DNA of 64,000 nt from Mucidula mucida (taxonomy: Eukaryota > Basidiomycota > Agaricomycetes > Agaricales > Physalacriaceae): positions 186,001-250,000 of the forward strand of contig JADNYV010000015.1 in the NCBI GenBank assembly GCA_015501055.1. Direction: 5' to 3'. Below the pieces are notes generated by a model, which was not told where the DNA came from, did no database searches, and saw only the letters and a list, made by a program, of their open reading frames with translations. This document shows, in pieces, positions 42,499 to 54,906 of the stretch. The position numbers and the translations under genes were made by a program. The stretch's first letter is position 1. Each line of letters opens with the position of its first letter.

Positions 42499-45400
42499 TC
42501 ACATCTCCTCATCCTCCTCGTCCTCATCCTCCTTCACATCCCTCACAAAAGTCCTCACAACATCCAGCAGCTCTCTCAACAATCCATCCCTATCCCACTC
42601 TGCCCGCTTACGCCACACCGCGCCCAAGCACATGGCGCGCAGCTGCTCAAGCTGCTCAACATTCAACGAAAAAGTGTTTGTGCGCAAACTGTCTCGGAGC
42701 TCCGTTAAAAGATCTTCATCTACGTGAAAATCGGGTAACGGCGTAGGCGTGCGTGGCGGTGGGAGAGGTGAGGCTGCCTTAAGTTCAGGTTCACGTTCAC
42801 GTTCTGGCTCGTCGACGACCATCGCAGAAGATCTAGGCTGCGGTTCAGGAAGTTCCATTATAGGATCTTCTGGCTTTCTAGGAGGTGACGGAGTACGAGG
42901 CGGGCGAACAGGCTGATGTGGTCCGAATACGTGGTCCGGTATCGAAAGGGTACGACGCAAATGAACAAACTGTTGAGGGGGCTGCTGCTGAGGTTGTGGC
43001 CCACCGTCATTAGCACGATGAGGCTGATCACCCATAGTGTCCGGATAACGTTGCGGCTCATCCCGGAGAGACCACTGGTCATCTATAGTATTGGAATTAT
43101 GCTGCGAGTCCGACCGATGCGGCCATTGGCCACTCATCTCGTTAAGATGATCCTGGAGCGGAAGCTGAGGCTGCGGTAACAGCGACCATGGTTGCTTCTG
43201 AGGCGGTGACCACATATCCAGCGGGCGAGAATCCCTCGATCCAGACGCGAACGAAGACGGAGCCGCATGCTGCGAACTAAACGACGTAGATTGCTGAGAT
43301 GGACCAGGCGACGGCTGACGATGTAGGCTCTGCGAATTGCAAGGAGTCGGTGAGTAGACGTTGAGCGATGGATTAGGTGACGTCGGATTGAGAAGAGAGT
43401 TGACATTCGAAGGATGTGGCGTCCCTCCGTACCCATTTGTCATGGACCCGGACGGAGGTTGAAGCCGAGGAGGACCTGCTGATGGCATGCCGGGGGCACC
43501 CAACGTGTCCAGAGGATCATCATCAGAATCGGCGTCTGCGTCGACTTCGCCGAGCATCCTAGCGCGCTTCGCATCCCAACTAGCGGTGTCTAAGCCATCC
43601 AATTGCACGTCCGAGAGCTTGCGTTTCACTCCATGAATAGGATTAGAGACGCGTCTTGAAAACATCTCGGGTTCTATGTCTTTGCTCTTGCTTTGTGCGT
43701 CATCCTTGTCCTCCTTCTGTTCGTCCTCCCTCCTCTTCATCTCTCTCTTCGCCATCTTCTCACATTCCATCCTGAAATGCGGCTCAAACTCCTGAATACT
43801 GACTTGCGCCGCGGTAAACATAGCCTGAGCTCGGCGTAATCGCTCTCGATCCTCTTCCTCGTACACCTCGGCATTATGGACTATCTTTTGCAGGTCATTG
43901 AGGAAGTGCTGAGGAACTAGGTAACGATCTTTGTAGAGCTCGTCATGTATGCGCTCGAGATCCATATCGTAGAGCTGAGGTATAGGAGGAGACGCAGGGA
44001 TGGCGGCTGGAGGCGGCGCCTGTCCGCCAATAATTGTTTCCTGGATCTCGATCTGGACGTCTCTATCCTCTGCAGTGGTCTGAATGGCCTGAACGACTGG
44101 TGCCTCATCCAGAGCATATTCATCCTGTCCAAACATGAGTATAGTTCCTGACCTCGAACGGGAATACACATACAGCAGCCTTCTTCGTAAACCTTTTGAA
44201 CTTCTTCTTCAGTTCTGTTAAAATTGGGCCCAGGCGATACTTCAACAATGTCATGATCCTCTCGTCGTTCAGCCTCAGCGCCGCCAATTCCTCAGGTGTC
44301 GGCTGTCTTGGCTCTAGAGGGGGCGCAATGGGAAGAACTTCTAAGACCCTCTTCCTGCGCTTAACGCCGTCCAAGAATTGATTCGGAGGCCGTTTGATAT
44401 CTTGAATCAACGCTTCGAAGAACTTCGCACGCAGCGCATCGGTGGGGGCGCATAACTCTACACGGTTGTTCTTGGAGGCTCCGAACCATGCTCGGACATC
44501 GGGTGGAAGGTCTGTGAATTGGCCATCAATTATTGCGAGCAGAAGGATAGGATCGGTAGGCGCCAAGGTATCGAGCATGGCTTTGACCACAGAGCGAGCA
44601 GTTTCCGACACAGTCGTACACCACCCGATGAGTGAGGGTATGAACACAATCGAAGGCTGAAGTCTCTTCGCTTCCACGAATAGCTGGACAACCGCTGCTT
44701 CTACAGTCTGAAGTAAACATCAGTGATATACAATGAGAATCGATGATATACACACTCTGGTCGAGTCGCCAAGCAGTGTACCGAGTTCTAAGCTTTGCAC
44801 ATGATAACCTTCTAAATGATGTAGTAGGGCTGCTCCAATGTACGTTTGCCCCATTCCTGGTGCACCGTGGAGAAGTAAGCGGGGACGATGGACGCGCATG
44901 GTTTCCATAGCTAATGCATGGTCAGCTTTGTTCAATTCATCATAGAAGAACATACTTTGCATGAGTAATTCGCGATCAAGAGCGACAGCTTCATCATCTT
45001 CATCCTCAAACTCGGCCTCCTCGAGAGCAGTAAGCCTTTTCTCGGTAGGAAGGACGCGTTGTAACACAACTTTTGCTTTATCTAGCACGTCGGACAGCAG
45101 AGGCTCAAATTGGGGAGGAAGAGGGCTCGCAACCGAAGCCGATGACCTGGCTGAAGACGGGACAAGCTCTGAGAGGAGAGGGTCACAAAATGAAGGTCTT
45201 GGATGAATCAGAACGCACTCTTGATGGAAATCATGAAGTCCCTCAAACCCACAGAGATTGAATCGGGCTTCAATAGAAGTCGATCATTCGACTTGTAGAT
45301 CTGAGGGTATTTGCGTTGTACTGCGTTTAGAGCAGCTTCTGTACACAGCGCCTAAAAGATGATTAGACAGGACATCAACAACTACACGAGAACCTACTCT

Positions 45401-47118
45401 CAGATCGGCACCGCCATAGCCTTTCGTCATTTCAGCCAAACCCTTGATTTTACTCTCGCCTTCATCACCAGACCAGCCTTGCCAGCTCGTCGTCATGATA
45501 GACAAAATCTTCTCTCTAGCCTCCAGCTTGGGCAAGGGAAAGTAAAACTCCCGGTCAAAACGACCGGGTCGACGTAAAGCAGGATCAACAGCGTCTGGTC
45601 GATTCGTAGCTCCGATAACGACGACTTGGCCTCGCCCATCCATACCGTCCATTAGAGCGAGTAGGGTAGAAACGATGGAGGCATGTATCTGATCTTGCTT
45701 TGAAGAACGCACTGGCGCTAAGCCGTCGATCTCGTCGAAAAATATGATTGAAGGCTGAGAGTTGCGGGCTTCCTCAAATAAAAGTCGCAGCTGACGTTCT
45801 GCTTCTCCGACCCATTTAGAAAGAGCGTCAGCGCCTTTTCGCATAAAGAAAGCTAGGGTGAATGTTACACAGACGCTTTTAAGGTGAAAAAGACTGTAAC
45901 GAACAGATCTTTTTGCCATTAGAACGACAGCTGGCCGCCAACGCGCGTGCTAGCAGAGTCTTTCCAGTGCCCGGTGGTCCATGGAAAAGGACACCTCGAG
46001 GAGGGGTCACATTGAACTGTTGAAATACTTCAGGATAAAGGAGAGGAAGTAAAGTCATTTCCTTTAAAGAGTGAATATCTATGAACATTGAGATTACAGT
46101 TCGAGCCATAGGGACACAAGACCTACGTTCATCGAGACCGCCGACTTGGTCGAAGGTAACGTTGACGTTAACACCAAGAGGATCAGCATCGGCAAGACCT
46201 GGAGCAGGCGTCAGCGGGTGACTGCTCGCCGGGCTTATACGCACTGGCATCAGTGACCTTGCCTAGGTTGGAAGGCGTAGCAGTGGCTCCAAAATCAGGC
46301 TGTATCAGATTTCCACCAGCGGCTCCCAAACCAAAAGGTTTTTTTGGTGTCCTCGTCGGGGCATCCGAATCAGAGTCGTCTCCAGCCAAACCCATCCACC
46401 GGCTCAACTCAGCGCCACTCGCACTCCAACCAGGACCCTTCTTGCGTTGATAAGGACGTCTCGTAGCTTTGGGTTTCGCCGGAGGTTTGACCATATCCTC
46501 TAGCGCAGGAGGTATGGCGTAGTTGACGGGTGCTCGCTGTCGCAGCCTGTAGCCCTTGCTCTCCGAATCTTCTTCGCCCTCCTCGTCATGTGAAGCATCG
46601 GCATTGAACTCTTCAACGTCGTCGGAAAAGTGAGAGTCATCCATAACGAATGAGCTGTCACCTGATGAACCTTCATAGTCTCTGTCTCTCCTAGAAGCGC
46701 GTTGCATGGCCCTGCGAGCGCGCGCCTTGGCCGGATCTGGCTTCGGTTTTGGCTTTGCCAGTGCTCGCCGCGTATTGTAGCGCTTGCCGTCGGGGTCGTC
46801 GTCCACAATAAAGTCAGGAAGGTCCCTCTCCTCGCGCTTTGAGATCCCTTTCCGGGCAGACCGCCTAAGGTGGCTGGTGCTGCGGCCCTGCCTGCCACGG
46901 CCATGGACGTCGTCGTCATCGTCGTCAAACATATCCGCCACACCGTAGTCGTCGGGATCGCTTTCAACGTATGACTTGAGCCGGACGTTGCGACCGCGTC
47001 TCGTCGTGGTCATGACCGGGGCGTCATCGTCGTCGTCGTCGTACCGGCCGTTGGAGTGGCCTTGCTGAGAGCCAGAGCCGTTATTGTCGACTTGCGACCC
47101 GCTACGGAGAAGCACCAT
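42499..47118 (-). CDS. YTA7: Yta7/Abo1/ATAD2-type bromodomain AAA-ATPase
   Basis: Acidic and basic N-terminus (YDDDDDDAP, DDYGVADMFDDDDDD, then RRALAKPKPKPDPAKAR) of about 300 residues, then AAA domain 1 with VNVTFDQVGGL, Walker A GPPGTGKT (45,961-45,981), pore-1 aromatic in SKWVGEAERQLRLLF, Walker B PSIIFFDEIDGLAP (45,720), sensor GATNRPDAVDPALRRPGRFDRE. AAA domain 2 is degenerate (GAPGMGQT at 44,845; no acidic Walker B). The non-canonical bromodomain spans roughly 44,000-43,750 (DMDLERIHDELYKDRYLVPQ, VHNAEVYEEEDRERLRRAQAM). A long proline/glutamine-rich tail and an acidic end follow. Yta7/Abo1 load or evict histone H3-H4 on chromatin in an ATP-dependent hexamer. About 1,400 residues, several introns, no frame breaks. 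Confidence 0.9.
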
Positions 47119-47824
47119 TAAGTGCAAGAACTTTCAAAAGGTAGAGTCTGAGGGCATACCTTATGTAAGCTGCCACTTTAGCTGGCGCGGGTAATCCCGA
47201 ACCTTAATTCGAACAATCCTCCTCCCACTCGGTGCAATTTCTCTCCTCTTCCTTGCAGCCCATTTTTTCACCCGATAACGACTGTGTTGTGTAATGCTGC
47301 GAATTATCAATCTAGCGCCGTTTTGAAGACCATTTTGCTCGAAAATGTCCAGGAATTGGCTGGACATGCAGCACAGGCGATGCCTGGCCATCCAACATGG
47401 GAGTTCGGAAGCAAGATAGCGATTCCATTGACTTTTTGCAACTCGTAAACCTGTACGTGACAAAGTCACACGTGACGGGGCGCACAGACCAATGGCGGGT
47501 GTGTCATCCAAGGCGGCGATATTATATGTTCAACGTGATTAGAGTGTAATTACGCGTCGAGAGCATGGTGGAACGCAGTCCTCGGTGCTACAAAGAAGGC
47601 GATATGTCATTGACACTGGGCACAATTAGTATCACAGGTTCACATCTGGGTGCGGCACTTATCGCTTGCTGGTGACTGCCCGTGCATATTCTATGGTTCA
47701 CTGGATTCTTTCCCTGGTCATTGATGAGCGGGACCAGGACACAAGTAGGCGGGACAAGGACGTCATCCCGACGCGATCTAATTTCAGGAGGCAATCTGAT
47801 AATGACGTTGATCGGTGCTAACAC
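47119..47824. other. intergenic, upstream of Yta7 and tRNA-Val
   Basis: Bidirectional upstream region. A gtatgc donor 50 bp before the Yta7 start suggests a 5'-UTR intron. No gene seen. Confidence 0.35.
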
Positions 47825-47898
47825 GGGTCGATGGCGTAGTTGGTTATCGCATCTGTCTAACACACAGAAGGTCCTCAGTTCGAGCCTGGGTCGACTCA
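47825..47898 (+). tRNA. tRNA-Val(AAC): tRNA-Val (anticodon AAC)
   Basis: Folds as a full cloverleaf: acceptor GGGTCGA/TCGACTC (one G-U), D-stem GCG/CGC, anticodon stem TCTGT/ACAGA with loop CTAACAC (anticodon AAC), variable AGGTC, T-arm CTCAG-TTCGAGC-CTGGG, discriminator A. No intron. A short T-run (gtatttt) follows a few bases downstream as the Pol III terminator. It lies 930 bp upstream of nothing related, as is usual for dispersed fungal tRNA genes. Confidence 0.92.
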
Positions 47899-48143
47899 AT
47901 TGTATTTTGCCAGCTACTTTTTGTGGCGCCAGATTTGCTTTCTCAAAAATTTTGATGGATTTTTGAAATTTGCAGCTTGCCATTTGTCCGTATATCAAGA
48001 TTCATGAAAACAAGTATGAGCCGGTGGAGTCGGTAGCCCATCTGTTGATCAGTGATAAACTTATATCTATGTTGCTGCTTACACTTTACAGTACTTCCAT
48101 TGTCCAATGAAGAAACCTACTAAGACGTTTCAATCAAGCAAAA

Positions 48144-49278
48144 ATGCCGCCCGCTTGGCATTCCGACTCGTCTGGCAACTACCACCGTGTCATTCACCAA
48201 GGTCTGTTTTGCTCCTCTGGCATCTGCACAAAATGAAGGACTCTAACCTCTTTTCCAGCCGCCCGTTCTCCTCGTGACCCTACTCCAGGGCAAGCAAGTA
48301 TATCAAAACGCATCTCCCAAAGACCTCATTGCGGGACTGAAAAGAGCGAATCAGCCGGACTGAGCAATCTCACCACCACTCCTCCTCCACGCGCCGTATT
48401 CATTCAAGACGCGGCTCTGGCCTATAATGGATTTGCCATGTACACCAGGGCTCTCGTACAGTACACCCGGAACGGAGGAACGGTCGTGGTTGGTTGGGAC
48501 TTTGCGAATCACGTCATGCCGCCAGAGATGGAGGCGTTCTTCAAACAGTGGGACTTACCATGGAAAGCAGGCTCGTATTTCCGGACGACTTTTCACCGCA
48601 ACCAAGCCAATAGTGCTATCAACCACGTAGACCTATGCGACAAGTACAGCGCAGAATCGTTGTCCTTGCGTGACGTCACGCCAGAACACGCGTTGTACAC
48701 GCCCTCGTCCGCGTCTCACGTCGAGTCTCGGGTTTTCCCTGAAGATTTCTGCCCCGTCGACGTGAAGGAAACCGCGGTTGCGTTTGCGCGTGTTGGAAAA
48801 GGCTTCTTTGGATACTCTGGCGACGTGAATAACGAGGTTGACTCGATCAAAGCGCACTTTGCCATGCTAGGACTCCCACATGGCTTCATCCCATCAGTCT
48901 TCACGCGTCCAGGAAGATTCGCTGTGAGTGTGCCCGGTATCGGCACGGAGAACGATCCAGAGATGTCGGTGTACACAGATGCCATCAAGCAGGCTGGGTG
49001 TGAGATGTATAGAGGAGTGCGGATTGGGCATCAGCCCCCAATATATGCCCTCAGTTCGGATGTAGCGGCACAAAATGGGGGCGGTGTGCCCCAGCCCCGA
49101 CCTAATGCGTGTCAGGCATGTGGAAAGGACACGCCGATGCAATGCGGTCGATGCAAGAAGGTCAAGTACTGTGGCGTTGCACACCAAAAGCAGGTACGCG
49201 GATCCGATACTTCGTGGGTTGGTTTAACGTTTCCTCCAGGATTGGAAGAACCACAAAGCGTATTGTAAAGCGTCATAA
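48144..49278 (+). CDS. MYND zinc-finger orphan
   Basis: The core reads PPVLLVTLLQGKQ, SNLTTTPPPRAVFIQD, YTRNGGTVVVGWDFANHVMP, WDLPWKAGSYFRTTF, ESRVFPEDFCPVDVKETAVA, GFFGYSGDVNNEVD and ends in a MYND finger, CQACGKDTPMQCGRCKKVKY-C...HQKQDWKNHKAYC, with all eight zinc ligands, split by an intron (49195-49244). The N-terminal part has a beta-alpha pattern like a class I amidotransferase-type fold (VVVGWDFANHV), but no catalytic Cys is evident. One frame problem exists: KRANQP cannot join LSNLTTT directly. A 47-bp intron 48298-48344 (gtatat...aaaag) would restore frame at the cost of the conserved QVYQNASPKDLI segment. The exact start is also unresolved. MYND fingers mediate protein contacts; partner unknown. 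Confidence 0.65.
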
Positions 49279-49601
49279 TTCTGTACTCGTCTCAGCAGCT
49301 TTCTGTCTTAGTGTCCGCTTTCTTCATCAACTTTCGTTCAATGTTACTGTATTCACATATAGATCGGAGTACACTCCTCTCAGGGATAACAGATCAATGT
49401 GACGCGGCATTGGCAGCAAACTTTTGCAGGTTGAATTGGAAGAAAGATACGGTATGCACAGTCTTCGATTTGCTCCGGTTGACAATGGAAAATCCACCTC
49501 GCTTTAGCGCATGCCCTTCATGGCAACTGAATACCTTTCCAGGGTACATGGTCTCGAAAAAAAGCATCATTATATGTAAGGTAATGCGCATATAGTAAGA
49601 A

Positions 49602-50047
49602 TCAGACAGACATCTTGAGGAAAGGCTCCAGCGCGAGATCAGCGTCGTACTTCTTTCCCTTCCCTCTATCCATTGCAGGGCCTGGCCACCAAAGTTTCTT
49701 CATCTTCGGTAGTGCCACTTTGAGATGTCTCACTACCTGAAGCTGCTCAGATGCTGGAGCGTCGCTTTTGATCATGTACTCCTCCAGCGCGCTGTGTAGG
49801 TACCCTACAAGCAGAAGTCAGGTTTGTTGACAATGACACCACACTCGTTCAACCCAGCATGTACACGTGTGTGACTGGTCGTTGGTTGCATATCCATCGG
49901 CGGCTTTCAGGTAACACTGTCCAGCTGTGCGAAGATAGTCCTCACGCTCGCTCGCATTGCCGTGGCTGAGCTGTTGGACGTGATAGTACCGCAAGGCTCT
50001 AGAACCGTGATTCTGACTTTTGATAGTTTTTTCGTTGATGGCTGACT
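49602..50047 (-). pseudogene. truncated inverted copy of the TPR-orphan 3' end
   Basis: Two minus-strand exons, about 50047-49865 and 49804-49602, joined by a 60-bp intron, code for YYHVQQLSHG, EDYLRTAGQCYLKAADGYA, YLHSALEEYMI, LKVALPKMKKLWWPGPAM and a stop at 49,602. These match the C-terminal domain of the gene at 50,228 (YRQAAVAYLSAAECFPQ, FLSCALQAMW, MQKLRESQPLMLKIWKY). There is no start codon or TPR part: reading upstream stops within 20 bp. It is a head-to-head partial duplication, 180 bp from its relative. Confidence 0.6.
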
Positions 50048-50227
50048 TAACGCATGTGCGTTACCCCAACATTTTCTTGCTTTGCTTTCCGTTTCTCGGT
50101 CTCTTCCCTGAGCTTCCCTGAATGGAGATGGCTAAATTCGGTCTCATTTGAAAATCGGCTTTTATAAGATTTCCCACCTTGCATCGTTAGCGCTTCTAAG
50201 TTCTCAACCACGACCTCCAAGTCATCT

Positions 50228-52347
50228 ATGGGTGACGCTGCTGCTTTGAAGGCCGAAGGCAACAAGCTGTTCTTGCAGAAAGACTACCCAGCTGCAATCC
50301 AAAAATACACCGCAGCCATCAACGCGGACGGACAGAACGCAGTTCTATATGCTAATCGCGCGGCGTGTTACCTCAGTTTGAAGGAGTAGGCGCCATTTTC
50401 TTCGCATCAACCCATACCAGGTCACTTACTGCTCTCAAGGTATCTCAACGCTGTTGGCGACGCGAATCAGGCAAGTTTCTTGAGTGTATCCTTTCGCGTA
50501 CTAACCTCGCCATACCTCTAGGCGACCAAGATAGATCCCAACTATGCGAAAGCATACGCTAGATTGGGCACAGCGCACGACGTGAGCCATCTCATTCAAT
50601 GAAACCATATCGATCCAACATCTATAGATGCTTTCCGAACACTGGCTTAGCGTGAATGACTGGCAGAAAGCGCTGGACACGCTCCCTCCCGGCGATGACA
50701 AAACACGCGAACAGTACGCCGCTGGCCTCCGTGCTGCTCAATTGGCACTGGAGAAACTCGAGAATGCCGCGTCGGATCGCGCTATTGTCATGAATTCTGG
50801 AACGACCACTTTGCCTTGGCTTGCTGCTCGTATGTTGCTACCTGGACTAGTCACTCGACGAGAGACGAGAAGCAGTGTATGTGTACTGCAGTCCTTCCCC
50901 TTGAATCGTCACTGACAGGTATGGCACAGGCTTGGGTCGTACACGAGGCATATCAGGTGTGTTTTTACGTTCCTTGTCATATTTCATCGAAGTCGATGTC
51001 ACTATCAGTCATTCATGGAAGGCGTCAACGGCATGAACTCCACAAAGTCTTCAGGACCAATGCTCATGGGCCGTCTTGGAGTGAGTTGTAAAACACGCAT
51101 CATCGCGCGCGAACTGACAGTATTAGCTTCTTGAACGCATCACCGATGGAATCCTGCAAGATAACCGCGTGTTCCACCTTACCGACAATAACTTCATATC
51201 CAACTATAATAGGCAAGGTATGAGGCATGTTTCAGGACTAGTGAGATCGACCTATAGCTACCCTTGGTAGTCCAACTGGAAGCCACCCAGAGTCAAGCTT
51301 GGCCGGAATCTGGTCCTATTCAAATCAAGAAGGACGCACTACAACGACTGCAAGAACATGGTTGGGAAAGCGTTCGCTCGGCGTTGAGTGTTACTATTCG
51401 GTATGGAGTAACCGAATTCTTCACAGGCGGCTTATATTTGTCTCAGGTGCTGGATTATGAGAGGTTACATTGACGGAAACCTACGAGGCCAACATCAAGC
51501 AGAAGTCGAGTTTCTTTCGCGAGGCCTCGATATCCTCGAATGGGGGCGTGAAAGGTGGGCAGACGTACCCCGCAGCGACCGGGGCTCGATCTTTGAGATC
51601 ACTTTCATTCGAGGGGTCCGTAACATGCATCTGCATGCTATGATGGAGGTATTATCTCCAATATTTAGGCGCTCAGCAACGACCTGATGAGACTCTAGGC
51701 GCATTCCACGAATCACTTGCAAGACCTGGAAGACCTTTTAAGACGTGCTGAAGATCAGATTCGTGAGATCGATGAAAACCCCCTTCCAACAGACACAGAG
51801 GCAGCGCCTGGCTGGACCTTGGCTTTTGGAGATTATTGCAAAGGCCACGCCTATGCGTAAGTATCATCAGTCGCATATACGTGACTCTTATATATTGTAC
51901 AGGATGAAAGGGTTCTATTACAACCAACGAGGCAACCAGGAGAAGGCGGCGCAGAAGAACAACCCCGAAGCCGGGCATGAGCCTTACAGGCAGGCTGCAG
52001 TCGCCTATCTCTCAGCTGCCGAGTGCTTCCCTCAGGACGACGAAACACATGCCTGTCCGTATTACTTCTCTTTATTCGTCGGTCTCGACTGATCATTATT
52101 CCCAGGGTTTTTGAGCTGTGCTCTACAGGCTATGTGGTCGTTCCGCGCGCCAATCCGGGACCAGCTGCCGCCAATGCAAAAACTGAGAGAATCACAGCCT
52201 CTGATGTTAAAGATTTGGAAGTACTCTCAAATGAGTCAAGGCGGGAGGGATATCTTGATCGATAATACATTGAGGAGACAGGATACCTACAAGGCGGCTC
52301 TTGCCAATGGAAAGGCTACGTTAGACGACCAGCCCCCCCTCGCGTAA
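50228..52347 (+). CDS. TPR protein of an Agaricomycete orphan family
   Basis: Start context atctATGGGTG at 50,228; about ten exons. Residues 5-110 are three TPR motifs of the Sti1/SGT co-chaperone type (AAALKAEGNKLFLQKDYPAA, NAVLYANRAACYLSLKEY, IDPNYAKAYARLGTAH) with conserved carboxylate-clamp-like Asn/Lys positions (GNKLF, NRA). The remainder (RITDGILQDNRVFHL, SALSVTIRYG, ILEWGRERWADVPRSDRGSIFE, GFYYNQRGN, AVAYLSAAECFPQDDETHA, ALQAMWSF) is a conserved extension of several hundred residues typical of a multi-copy mushroom family. Binding to Hsp70/Hsp90 tails is inference. Stop TAA at 52,345. No frame breaks detected. Confidence 0.75.
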
Positions 52348-52496
52348 GAACGATATTTGGGCATACACATACATATTTTGGGTCCTTTTTGTAATCTTAG
52401 ATCGCATACTCTACTATTCTTGACATACATACTTAGGGCGTATTCATATTCAGTCGTCGTTCCAAGTCGGTGGAGCTCTGTTACTCTGCTCCGTCT

Positions 52497-53358
52497 CTAG
52501 ACACCATGGTAGGCCAGAGGGCTCTGGACTGGTGGAAGCTGAAGCTTCTCCGAAAGCCGCTCGACCTCCTCGACAGCGTCCAGACACCGGTCGGCGAAAT
52601 CATCGAGGATATCAGATATCAAAGAAGCCAACATCTTCGCCGAGTGGGGAAGGGAGAGGCACAAAGCACGGATTTCGCGCTGGATTCGGACGTGTCGTGA
52701 TATGGTGGGCTCTGCCGGGGTGAGGGTGGGTCACTCTGAACTCATCAAGAAGAGGATGCAGATAACGAACCCGTGACTTTGAGGCAGCCATCCTTATCCG
52801 AGAGGATAGCAAGGTTGACAGAGGAAAGGAGAACATGGCGCTTTACGTTGGTGAGGAACGGATACATGGGGTCCGCTCCAGGTCGAATGAGCTGAGGGCC
52901 AGTCCAGTCAGCTCTCGTTGTCCAGAATTAAGGAGAAGGCTCACAGCACACGTCTCCAGACCCCATCGATCGTACACCCGAGCGAGCTCCAGCTCTCCAG
53001 AGGGATTTAGATCAAAGTCGTGCTCGATGCAGTGAACCCGCAAGGCCGAGAGGTAGCGAATATGGGAGTAGAAGAGGACTCTGATCGTTCTGTGACCTTG
53101 TTGAGTTAATCAAGATGGACGAGATTTGGAAGAGACCCACGTGGGATGCGAATGCGTTCTCCTCCCATCGTGGCGACTCAGAGGCGGAGCTTTCTCCTGG
53201 AATATCCGCTTATGTTCCTGCGGGGACTTGACGAGCAGATAGCAATTGTCTTTAAAAGGTTTCAGCACGCGCGCAATGTCGCCATACTGAATATTGAAGA
53301 GCCCTTTCAAAAGAAGAAAGAGCGCGCAGAAAAAAGCAGCAGAAAGGAGTGGAAACAT
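52497..53358 (-). CDS. unrecognised multi-exon gene with N-terminal membrane segment
   Basis: Rebuilt exons read in one frame: MFPLLSAAFFCALFLLLKGL from 53,358, an intron of 51 bp (gtgggt...cacag) near 53,147-53,097, then TIRVLFYSHIRYLSALRVHC, GELELARVYDRWGLETCAVS, QLIRPGADPMYPFLTNVKRH, VNLAILSDKDGCLKV, an intron 52712-52770 (gttcgt...ggcag), then ISRHVRIQREIRALCLSLPH, MLASLISDILDDFADRCLDA and VERLSEKLQLPPVQSPLAYH to a TAG at 52,497. About 245 residues. Codon continuity across both introns and amphipathic helices support a real gene, but I know no family. The hydrophobic start could be a signal anchor or could be replaced by an upstream exon. Confidence 0.45.
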
Positions 53359-54906
53359 GGTGATGGGTAAATGAGTCGGACATGGCGTTGGAAGCGCCTA
53401 TAAAGTGAAAAAGCTTCCCAAACACAGAACAAGGTTGCTGAAGGGCTCGTAAAGCGAATTATAACGCGTCGATACGGGTCTTTGTGAACAAGGACTGCTG
53501 GTTGTAGAACAAGCGCACGAAGTCCGGTCCGGCCCGAGCTGATCCGCTCCCAGATCTAGGGACGATCCCGATTCCCGACAACAATTCGAGGCGCACGAGC
53601 ACGCGGCCAGCTCATGTCCAAATCCAGCCATATGGCTGTCCATTCATGGATCGTGGAACGTGATACTTATGTTAGATGACTACTTACCTTGTTATGTGAG
53701 TGCAACGGCTTCAGTTGGAGACTGTACCGGCCAGTGGGCAGCGAGGAAACCTATACCAGTGTGGCTATCACTGAACTGATCGCGCTGCTGCCGCGCGCTT
53801 GGCTCAAGCGGCTGCACATCCAGCGCAAACTAGGCCTCTGAGCAAGCGTGGTGAGTGTTCTCTCCCTTTTCTCATCTTTCTCTTCTTCCTTGCTTGCTCC
53901 TTCGTTTAATCATAAGTATCAGGTGCAAGCATCATTATCGAGCCCTTAATCCCGACGAATCATCCAGAATGGGCCAAGTAGCGCCCAGGCGCACGACGTT
54001 TCGTGAAGCTCATGGCCTCAGTTGCCCTGTGCCGGCCTATGTAGGACAAGAAAACAGATCTACAGTGCGCCACATGTACAAATTGTCAGAGTGTGCTTCC
54101 ATGTGCGCTCAAGTTCTAAAATCTATTGTTGAACGCGTAGGTACATGCCCGAGTGCGACTGCCATTAAGAAGAATGGCATCCCAGCAATTAATGATCGCT
54201 GTAACCGTGAATCTTCCATTTGCTCATGCCCTGACTCCACTAACGGCATGCTGTTAACATGTGTCTCGCGCTGTCAACGCCTGGGGTGAAACGAGCACAC
54301 GATGATGCCAGACGGAGATATCTAACGCCTCCACCGTTAACTCGTCGTTCCCGGACATCAAATCTCAGCAAACACGGAATCTCAACGGAATCTAATACAA
54401 AACATATAATTATTCTCTATAGACGGTCAGAGATTATTTTTGGCTTTTCTCGCGATATAGGTAACACGTAGCTAGAGAAAAAGAAGTGATGGTACATCAG
54501 AGCAGCGAAGGGAAGAAAGTCAATGAAATATTGGTCAGTCAAAGGGGGTTACTAGTACAATCGCATACTCTTCAGAACTAGGGTTACAGGTGAAATCTAA
54601 GGACGGGGTCAGACAGTGTGGCGAACAGAACAGAGTAGAGACTAACCAGTTACAGGGAAGAAAACTGCCGGAGTGAAGGAATGAAGCCCAAATGAGAAAG
54701 GACTCGTAATGCGCATTTTGGGCGAGAATCGGTGTATGCTACGGGGCGACCAAAGTGATGCGAGTCCATGAAGATACAAGCTGTGATGATACAAGTCTAC
54801 AGCGATTGCAGGTATCCTGCTGCAGATGGTTTTGCAGGACATAAGCGAGAGTGATATGACGAGTAAACGAGTGGCGATAATGGAGACGATGACGAGGGAA
54901 AAGTGC
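53359..54906. other. long intergenic region, nothing supported
   Basis: 1.5 kb without a convincing gene. A plus-strand open stretch at 53,855-54,289 ends in a cysteine-rich tail (CNRESSICSCPDSTNG), but it has no splice support and no conserved pattern I recognise. Confidence 0.35.

Noticed and set aside
46253..46967. Open frames on both strands within the Yta7 N-terminus
   Set aside because: Shadows of low-complexity acidic/basic coding sequence.
53398..54471. Cysteine-rich open frames on both strands, considered as small secreted proteins
   Set aside because: No signal peptide with a plausible cleavage site and no regular cysteine spacing; no intron support.
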